This document shows positions 1 to 7,358 of a DNA stretch of 64,000 nucleotides, one piece after another. The notes under the pieces were generated by a model. It did no database searches. It had not been told where the DNA came from and saw only the letters and a program-made list of their open reading frames with translations. The position numbers were made by a program, and so were the translations under genes. Location: assembly GCA_932294295.1 (NCBI GenBank), contig OW028584.1, positions 11,788,407-11,852,406 of the forward strand. The letters are read 5' to 3'. This DNA is from Alitta virens. Its lineage: Eukaryota; Annelida; Polychaeta; Phyllodocida; Nereididae. Within the stretch, counting starts at the first letter, position 1. The number at the start of each line of letters is the position of its first letter.

Positions 1-960
1 GTGATTCAGGATCACCAGTAGAAGTATAATCTGGTCCATTTTAACATTAAGGATCACAGGGGTCCACCTGAGCAGCAGCAATCACATCCCCATGTGTGCA
101 TGGAGCCGATTAGCTAGGAGACAGTGAAGTAGTAACATTGGCACTTTGACTTCAGCCATTACTCATCGCCATGATCCCTACCTGTCCTAATTAGCCCATC
201 AGGTGCAGAAATACAGGACGTAAAGCCCTAATCGGCCACCACCACCACTTCAGCCATTAAGATTACCTTTAAATACTTAAACTGCAAATCCAGTTTAACT
301 CTCCATCTTGTGGATGACCTACGAACAGATGGTAATGATGTAACTGTGGCATATCTACCTATGGATGCTACCCAAATGACTAAGTAGTTTTTGGGTCATT
401 CCACAGAAACGTGCACTCCCCTGTCCTTCATCTTTCAAATGTGATTATAACACGCAAAATGGTTTTAATAATATTAATGTGGTAAGAGGATGGGCAGACC
501 AATGTTAAGATGTAAATACACACAAATGTTCTGAGGAATCTGTCAGAACTGATATGATGGCTCTTTTTGCTGTAAAAGGCAGCAAAAAGGGCAAGTCCCC
601 CACCTCATTTTATATATCTCTTTACCCTGCTCAATGAATGTAAGTTAAAAATCATTATTAACATAATAACAATCAGGAGAAGTTGAATTTTCAACTAACT
701 TATACTACATGAGGCATACTTACTAATTTGTTAGATTTTTTGTGATGTTTTACTGCCCTTAGCATGTTTATTACAAGAAAAAAAAAAAGTAGTTCGCACC
801 TCAATATAAGTCATAGACAATGGCATGTCTACATGGTTATCATACTTTTATTTTTTCAGGTATTTTTGCTATTGAGTTGGTGACAACCACAGCCCTGCCC
901 ATACCAGGCATCAGAAAAGCAACTTGTTCTCCTTGGGGAAGTACAAAATTACGCTAGTTT
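1..960. other. Non-coding spacer with a SINE fragment
   Basis: No convincing coding region is visible here. The stretch holds the 3' part of a SINE near 163-249 and otherwise AT-rich sequence with a short poly-A run near 778-788. A pyrimidine-rich stretch ending in CAG near 852-860 could be the remnant of a splice acceptor for the GPCR-like relic that follows. Confidence 0.6.
163..249 (+). repeat. SINE-1 fragment (3' body only)
   Basis: This is the conserved non-tRNA body of the tRNA-derived SINE found about ten times in the window: CCTGTCCTAATTAGCCCA, then a segment reading GCAGAAATACAGGACGTAAA, ending in an (ACC)n tail. The tRNA-like head is missing, so the copy is truncated at its 5' end. 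Confidence 0.85.
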
Positions 961-1330
961 ATGCAGCTATATATTCCTTGGGTTAGATACGTCATTGGCA
1001 ATATAATTCCATTCTCAGTCATGTTGTCAGCTAATGTTGCCATCATCATAAAACTTGTAAAATCCACCAGTTGGCGCTCCAGTATGCAGAGAACCCCTGG
1101 TGGCAACAACAGCAACAACTTATCTGGACTGACATCCACGCTTCTGATAAATAGTACACCTCATGTAATTGCAATACAAGCGCTAGATGTTACCACCCGC
1201 TCTGGTAATGAGATCACTGCAATTACCCGAGTTATTCTCCATAATGCCATTAACTTTTTCTTGTACTGCCTGGTTGGCAGTCGTTTTTGAAACGAACTTG
1301 CTGTGATCATTCGTTGCTGGAAGCTCTGAC
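961..1330 (+). pseudogene. GPCR relic (TM5 to helix 8)
   Basis: The plus frame reads like the C-terminal half of a class A GPCR: a TM5-like hydrophobic stretch (residues about 9-32 of the open frame), a polar third intracellular loop, a shortened TM6-like piece and a clear TM7/helix-8 signature, NAINFFLYCLVGSRF. A TGA at 1288-1290 follows at once, where the intact receptor at the right end of the window (61976-63061) continues with a basic R-K-E-L stretch. The frame past the TGA still reads as N-E-L plus a basic, hydrophobic tail. TM6 appears partly deleted and no TM1-TM4 is found upstream. I infer a decayed paralogue of the same receptor family. The giant retroelement starts five bases after this relic. 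Confidence 0.65.
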
Positions 1331-1331
1331 T

Positions 1332-1335
1332 CTAG
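1332..1335. repeat. Target site duplication (left copy), CTAG
   Basis: CTAG directly precedes the left LTR and is repeated at 23276-23279 directly after the right LTR. A 4-bp duplication fits Ty3/Gypsy-type integration. The target is itself palindromic. The pre-insertion site can be read as ...GACTCTAG-AGCTAAAG.... Confidence 0.8.
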
Positions 1336-2158
1336 TATAATGAGATTACTCTGGGGGGAGGTACCGATCTGGAGTGCTGCTCAAGTCAAGATTAGCTAGT
1401 TTTAATGTATGTGGTATTTTCCTCAATAATGTATACTGTCTTCTTTTACTGACAGTTTAGTTTTAGATAATTTAATTCTTAGCTCCTGCTCATTCAAAGC
1501 TTCAGATAATGCTTTATAAATGGCAATTTCTAGTATAAAACACAAAAACAAAACCACTTGCAATTAAGTTTCGGAAATATATTCTGGTTAATACAAATAC
1601 TTATATGATGATTAGACCAATGCTGGTTTCCTTTGGTCATTAATATTATACATGAGTTCTGGGTACAAATTGTGTCATGAACAGGATATGGTGGCTCTGT
1701 TTATATTGACAGACTCCAGGACATATACTCTGTATTTGACCCTTAGATTATACTCAACTGGTTCCCACACTGGGAATATATATATATATATATATATATC
1801 AAACAAAATAAACATTCAACACATCAGTTAGTCATAAACCTACCTAACTACACACTTTAGTTACTAATTAACTAATAATCACTTTCTACTATTTTTAGGC
1901 ATTCACTGCTTGGCATATGGTACACTTAAGACAGTTCGCACTCGTTCCCACTGATAATGAACTTTCCTTCACAAAAACATTATTGATATCATTCACATAA
2001 AATATACTGTTCTACAGTGTCAGTCGACACTTTCTCTACTACCTATACTAGTTCACTAATATCTACTCACTTGCATTCGACCTAACACACACTAAAATAA
2101 ACCATAAGTACTTTTCAATAAGCTAGTGGACTAAAAGTAATTAACAATGTTGCAAGCA

Positions 2159-2590
2159 TCTCACACAGAGTATGCTGCCAGGTGCCTCACACAGGACACG
2201 TAACCAAAAAACTCACACAGAGAATATTGCGCGCGTTTCACACAGAATACGCCGCCAGGTGTCTCACACAGGACACGTAACCAAAAATCTCACACAGAGA
2301 ATATTGCGCGCGTTTCACACAGAATACGCCGCCAGGTGTCTCACACAGGACACGTAACCAAAAAATCTCACACAGAGAATATTGCGCGCGTTTCACACAG
2401 AATACGCCGCCAGGTGTCTCACACAGGACACGTAACCAAAAAATCTCACACAGAGAATATTGCGCGCGTTTCACACAGAATACGCCGCCAGGTGTCTCAC
2501 ACAGGACACGTAACCAAAAATCTCACACAGAGAATATTGCGCGCGTTTCACACAGAATACGCCGCCAGGTGACCCGCACAGGACACGTAA
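2159..2590. repeat. 77-78-bp tandem array in the left LTR
   Basis: The GCGCGC landmark recurs at 2229, 2306, 2384, 2462 and 2539, giving five units of 77-78 bp. Each unit contains CTCACACAGAGAATATT, then GCGCGCGTTTCACACAG, then CGCCGCCAGGTGTCTCACAC and ACACGTAACCAAAAA. A diverged half-unit precedes the array at about 2159-2215. The same array is in the right LTR at 21377-21808. Confidence 0.9.
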
Positions 2591-3606
2591 CTAGGGTTTT
2601 TCACATGAATTAAATACAATTGTTTTAGCAAAGAATCTCCTACAGAGTATCCTTTCACTGAATTTCTACTTTATAGCTTACAGGTGTTTTGGATAAATAT
2701 GGGCTGTCCCACTGGTTCTTAAGTGATGATTTTATCAATTACAGAGATAAAGTTCACTTACTTTGTACAATGCCGATTTTGCTGACCACAGTTAGGCTAG
2801 GTCAAGAAGGCTCCTGCTGATTTGCTAACTGCTTGGTTTGAATTTACCTCAGTTGCTAGACGTCCACCTGATCAATGTTTTGAGAATACTGCACTGACCC
2901 TTGGGTATGGTGGCTGGTGGCCTAAGTAACATGGTTTTCAGCCTTGTCCCTATTGGAGCTGGCTCTTGGCCAATCAGGGGCCTACAGTTGGCTGGTTTCT
3001 GGGTGTCATCCTGTTCTGATTACTGCCATCTGTGGCATATAGATTTGGATTCATATTTTATGACTTGTACTCAGTGGTGAACATAAATTGGGTTTTATTG
3101 CCCAAGCTGAATCTATAATGAACTGATTGGTATGTGTCCCTTTCAGCTTGGCCTTCATTAATTGACTTCCTACTTTAAATGTACCAGTGACTTCTGTTTG
3201 GTATCATGCTGTTCCCTTTTGGTTCTCATTATGCTATTATCTCCCCTGGGGCTATTCCTGACTTTGATTCATACTGTGTTGGTTCCATTTTCTCATTATT
3301 CCTTATCTCTGGTTTTTAGATAGAGTGTAGGCTAGCTCTGTGTTGTTAATAATGATAATCTAGTTCTGGGTGTCTTTTGTGTCACCTGTGAGTCATCCCC
3401 TGTGTGTCTGTTGGAGTTTTGCACCTGTGTTACATACAGGTGTTCTCCTTCCTATAATTATTCTAACAATTCCTTTTATCTCCTTTAATCTGTTAATGTT
3501 ACATTTGTTTGTCTTCTTCGTCATGGCATTTGTGGTTTACTTCAATTACTTCATTCCTTTGTACAATGTTTTTCTAATTCTCTAATTTGTGTGTGACACA
3601 ATTACC

Positions 3607-4015
3607 TGAACATAAATATAAGTACAATTTGCTGGGTGATCAATACATTATGGTTTGTTCTTGGTGTTGACAGTGCTTCCCTCTGTGGTTCCTTTGGTCT
3701 TTGTGTTTGGTGGTGCTTCCAGCAGGTGGCGTTGTGGCTTCTTGTCTGGTGCTGCCCTCTTGTGAGATGTCGTAGGTTGTTGCTGTTGGTTCTGCTAAGT
3801 TTAATTATTCTAAACATAAATATAAGTACAATTTGCTAGGTGATCAATACATTATGGTTTGTTCTTGGTGTTGACAGTGCTTCCCTCTGTGATTCCTTTG
3901 GTCTTTGTGTTTGGTGGTACTTCCAGCAGGTGGCGTTGTGGCTTCTTGTCTGGTTCTCCCCTCTTGTGAGATGTTCCAGGTTGTTGCTGTGGGTTCTGCT
4001 AAGTTTAATTATTCT
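3607..4015. repeat. 204-bp tandem duplication in the left LTR
   Basis: The segment starting AACATAAATATAAGTACAAT is repeated with a period of 204 bp (for example TGATCAATACATTATGG at 3637 and 3841), with a few substitutions between units. Each unit holds CCAGCAGGTGGCG (3719-3731 and 3923-3935), which fits the published CTCF core consensus. The same pair is in the right LTR at +19218. Confidence 0.88.
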
Positions 4016-4057
4016 ATGGTTTCAAAGTGTTAGTACATATATACATGCTACATGACA

Positions 4058-4072
4058 TCCCTCATACCCCCC
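4058..4072 (-). promoter_or_regulatory. Candidate polypurine tract
   Basis: On the minus strand the 15 bases next to the 3' LTR read GGGGGGTATGAGGGA. A purine-rich tract directly upstream of the 3' LTR is where plus-strand DNA synthesis is primed in LTR elements. The TAT interruption is unusual. The position fixes the element's orientation independently of the ORFs. Confidence 0.65.
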
Positions 4073-4822
4073 GAAAAAATTTCGTGTTTGCTACCTCTAA
4101 GTGGCAACCCTAAATTTTTGGTCAAATTGTTATGGACATTAACCAATGTGTTTAACTACTGGCTTTTGTCGGGTAAATGTACCTCAATTGTCTTTTGGGG
4201 TTTCTGAGTCTAGCCTGGTGACCGCTTTGGTCCCCTAGGGGCCGACTTGTCTGAATGCCCTTTATTGACGTTGGCACTGATGTAAGTACTAGGTGGTTTC
4301 TTTGCCAATGCCTAGTTCCAATTTCGCTCACCAGGGTCTCTATCGTTCACCCTGGGCTCTCCATCTCTTTGGGAGTTCCCTGGGGTCTGTTAAGGTCATC
4401 ACTTTTATAGCTATTATGTGGTTTCTTCCCCATCCTGGCGCCAAGTTCATCAGAGGTTAATGTCCATTTGAGGTGGTTTTGTATATGGCATTTTCAAATG
4501 CCATTTTAAAGTATTTTATCTTTTTAAATCTATAAATTGGTCCAACCCATTGGGTTTGTCAGGGGGAGCAGGATGTCAAATAGAAATGTTATTTTAGTTT
4601 TTCTGCACCAAACAAAATTATCGTCGGCTTACAAATAGTAAAATTACCTGGTAATATTTCTATACATTCAATTATCATTAAAAAATTCAATGCCCATCAG
4701 TGGAAACGTGTGCTGTCAATAACTGCCTTATGAGTGGCTTACTCCCCTTTTGCTGGTGCACTGTCCAGTGACCCCTCTTAACCTCGTAAGATTACCAAGC
4801 GTCACTTTCCAGTATTCTTGAG
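4073..4822. other. Internal non-coding region between 3' LTR and Ly6-like gene
   Basis: I see no open frame worth calling on either strand. The region should hold the promoter or 5' UTR of the plus-strand Ly6-like gene. An AT-rich CTATAAATTGG near 4527-4537 is the only TATA-like string noted, about 290 bp before the ATG; its use is unproven. Confidence 0.45.
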
Positions 4823-6584
4823 ATGAACATGGCTGCATTTTTCATTTTCGCTGCTGTTTTGGTTTTCTTGCTGCCCACAATTCGTGGTAAGTGCTTATCT
4901 TTATATGTTATTGGTAGTATGTCAACAGAGCGTTTGTGATTTGCTAAATTTTGTTATTTTCGCCAAACCATGTTCTGTTACTTATGTGTGCATTCCACTC
5001 GCATTATTTATAAAAGTTTCCTAATCTTAGTCATTATAGCTAAAGGCTTCAGTCTAGCATTATACTTTATCGTTGCCTGGCATCATTTTTTATATGTTAA
5101 GTATAAAAACTGATCTCTGAGCTATTGGAGACTGAATGGGCCTTTATGTGCTGACTCCTTCGGTTATCTGAAATAAAGTGTATTCATTATTTATTCATTT
5201 CTTTTTCCATCCGCATTAGGTTACCAATGTCATGCTGATGATGTCACAGGCAGTTGTGTTGTTACCGGCGATGGACAATGTTACGTGAGTTGTCTATGTT
5301 TCATTTACTATTTGGGGTTAAGTTGTACTGTATTGGTCTATTTGGAAAGCATGACTCTGGCTCAGGATTTTGTTTGATTAAACATTTTGCTTTTATTCCA
5401 TATTGGGTTAGTTTTTCTACTGGTTAGTTATTGTTTTTCACCAGTCCGGGTTAATGAGTGCTTCCCTTAGTAAGTGGGTGCACATTATCACCATGTTGCG
5501 GACATCTTGGTTGGTCACAATGTCTGGGATTGGGAGGGGTCCGTTCGAGTTTTCATCCATTTCATAGATGATGTGCCTGCACAGCATTAGCAGATATACT
5601 AGTGCGTTACTCGAAATATTTTCATTATCGGGTACTACGGCCAATAAGTAGTCCCTGTATTCTGCCGCATCACTCCAAGGGGTGGAGAGGCCACCTCTCA
5701 CTTCCCCGTCGTATGGGTGACATATTCTGTGAATTTCGTCGCAGAACAGGCTGAGGAAGTGCCAAATGTCAGATCTATCGATTGCTTGGCCCCAGTTACC
5801 AAGATCCGTGTTGTATACCTGAGCCATTTTCGAGTCGGGTTTTATTATGGTTAAAGTCTGTTCTGGGTCTATAGAGGCCTCGAGGGGTTTTCTGAAAAAA
5901 TAAAGCAAATCAATTAACGTGTTCCAATTTAAATTCTCATACAACCAACTCCCCTATTTCATTAAGCTTATATATATTTCTTTTTTTTTTTTGTATTTTA
6001 CTACCTATGTTTTTTTTTTTATTAAATTTTCTTTTACATTCTATCTAAGACTTTCTATCTTTCTTTTCAGTCGGCTACCCTGTACACTACGCAGGGATCA
6101 TTCACCTACAAGGGGTGCGCCGCTAGGTGCCCTTATATAAAAGACGTAAGGGTGACGTGCTGTCACCAGTCCTTTTGTAATCGAGCAACCATCAAGATGC
6201 CAGGAATGATTATCATCGGTGCGATGCTTTGCCTAGCCATTATTGTTGTCGGAGTGGATCAGCCTTTGTTAGCCGCTTTTCTTGGGATTGTAGTCTGGGC
6301 CCTGCCGTATTACAGGTCAGACTTAGTTCTGCATTACTTTGACAAGTTTCATGTCGTACGTGTGCAGCTTCCTCGACAAGGCTTCCAAGACGCCCGCGAT
6401 GTAGTTTGGTCAGTTTCTCTTATTTATTCCCTACTTTCTCTACTTATAAATTGTGCTCTATAATGGTCACTATTCACTCTAATGATCTTTTGTTCCTTTT
6501 TTTTTTTTTATTCATTGCCCCTGCTATGTTATTTAATTAGAGTTTGGTATTTTTTTCAGAAGGTTTGAGGAGGAGAGTGATTAG
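4823..6584 (+). CDS. Ly6/three-finger-domain membrane protein, spliced, antisense inside the retroelement
   Basis: I assemble four exons: 4823-4886, 5220-5284, 6071-6315 and 6560-6584. Each has GT-AG borders and phases join exactly, giving 132 aa. Exon 1 is a signal peptide (MNMAAFFIFAAVLVFLLPTI, then R-G), with a phase-1 intron after it, as usual in Ly6/uPAR genes. Exons 2-3 carry eight cysteines in three-finger spacing, ending in the family hallmark CCHQSFCN. A hydrophobic C-terminal segment follows (MIIIGAMLCLAIIVVG and a second stretch), then a short charged tail ending E-E-E-S-D. If the 6316 donor is skipped, exon 3 runs on to a stop at 6461-6463 and gives 173 aa. Such domains usually act as secreted or membrane-tethered ligand or receptor modules. 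The gene opposes gag-pol-env, and AATAAA at 7278-7283 can end it. Protein family is fairly sure; role is unknown. Confidence 0.8.
5438..5944 (-). CDS. Orphan 168-aa ORF, retroelement sense strand, within intron 2 of the Ly6-like gene
   Basis: An uninterrupted 168-codon minus-strand frame lies downstream of Env in element orientation. No family is recognised. It is acidic, with several hydrophobic helical stretches (for example NALVYLLMLCRHIIYEM) and two W-containing motifs, and has no signal peptide. Within its N-terminal part the DNA reads as a strong splice acceptor, a T-run then CAG ending at 5892, so the real exon may begin at 5891 and the product may come from a spliced subgenomic RNA. 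That would remove about 18 residues and need an upstream start. Its place, after env and before the 3' LTR, is where complex retroviruses keep accessory genes. That comparison is positional only. Confidence 0.5.
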   Translation of the reverse strand: MYENLNWNTLIDLLYFFRKPLEASIDPEQTLTIIKPDSKMAQVYNTDLGNWGQAIDRSDIWHFLSLFCDEIHRICHPYDGEVRGGLSTPWSDAAEYRDYLLAVVPDNENISSNALVYLLMLCRHIIYEMDENSNGPLPIPDIVTNQDVRNMVIMCTHLLREALINPDW

Positions 6585-7358
6585 TGGAAAGTTTCCATTT
6601 CCACCCTCATCTGCATAATTTATACGACCCGGCTCCGCCCACCAATCTCGACTCGTGCGCCCCCTCATGACATGATCAAATTATTCACCGATGACGACTC
6701 GCTCTGCCTAATTGACTTGCAACTGATTCTGGATTTATTTGTGTTTGACCTAAAAGAAAGAATTGCGAATGTATAGCGCTGTCAGAATGTCAAGAACTGC
6801 ATAACCAAGATTTGTTACATCATTCATCTCCCGCCTAGGCATCCTGCTCAAGTCATCAATACATTTGTCATTTTCATGTCATTTTTTTTTTTGTAAATTT
6901 ATTTATATTTATATTTCTTTCTAAGTTAGCTATTCTGGATTGTTGTCAAATGTAGACCTCTATTTTGTAGTTGGATCTTAGAGATTTATCGGAGCTATTT
7001 GTTATATCATCACACCTGCTATGATGCAGTGTCTTGCACCCCAGGGGCTCGCTCCCGTCCTATTGTATTATCGGGGTCTTTTGTCTACATCATTGCATAA
7101 TTGCGGTCGTGTCTATTTTATCATTTGTCAATTTACTTTGTGTGTCTTTCTAATATGGTCGCCATGTGTGACCCGCTCAGGACCCTACTTACTCAGGCAT
7201 TTTTTTTTTTTTTTTTTTATACTTACAAATGTTGTCACATGTGCATAATGATACTCACGTTTTCTATATTTCACTCTAATAAAAGCTTGTTGGCCTGATT
7301 TTACGGCCCATTTCCAAAAATTTCATGTTTGTGTATTTTTATCATTACTTATCATTTC
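6585..7358. other. Convergent 3' region of Ly6-like and Env genes
   Basis: No supported ORF. This should be the 3' UTR of the plus-strand Ly6-like transcript; it includes long T-runs (near 6498-6509 and 7200-7218) and ends with a polyadenylation signal. The Env stop codon is just beyond on the other strand, so the two units are tail to tail. Confidence 0.5.
7278..7283 (+). terminator. Polyadenylation signal AATAAA for the antisense Ly6-like gene
   Basis: AATAAA lies about 690 bp after the Ly6-like stop and about 75 bp before the Env stop, which is read from the other strand. A signal here would keep the antisense transcript from running through env. The hexamer is seen; its use is inferred. 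Confidence 0.5.

Larger units (their letters stand above)
1336..4057 (-). repeat. 3' LTR of the giant retroelement (left copy)
   Basis: This matches 20554-23275 base for base wherever I compared them, including the (TA)n tract near 1783-1799 and both internal tandem arrays. In element (minus) orientation it begins TGTCATG and ends CATTATA, so the ends are TG...TA rather than the usual TG...CA. It contains five 77-78-bp tandem units (about 2200-2590) and two 204-bp tandem units (about 3607-4015). The open frames across the arrays are products of the repeat period and are not taken as genes. Confidence 0.93.

Noticed and set aside
2172..2572. Open frames over the LTR tandem array (both strands; repeated at 21390-21790)
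   Set aside because: They stay open only because a 78-bp period is a multiple of three; the peptide is a pure repeat with no domain.
2159..2590. CRISPR-like look of regularly spaced repeats
   Set aside because: The whole 77-78-bp unit repeats, so there are no unique spacers, and this is a eukaryotic LTR.
3370..4055. Small hydrophobic or Cys-rich frames in the LTR
   Set aside because: No start context, no domain, and they lie across the 204-bp duplication; better explained as LTR non-coding sequence.
4823..6463. Reading the three-finger protein as a venom-type toxin
   Set aside because: It has a membrane segment and the Ly6/uPAR exon layout; the fold alone does not imply toxicity.
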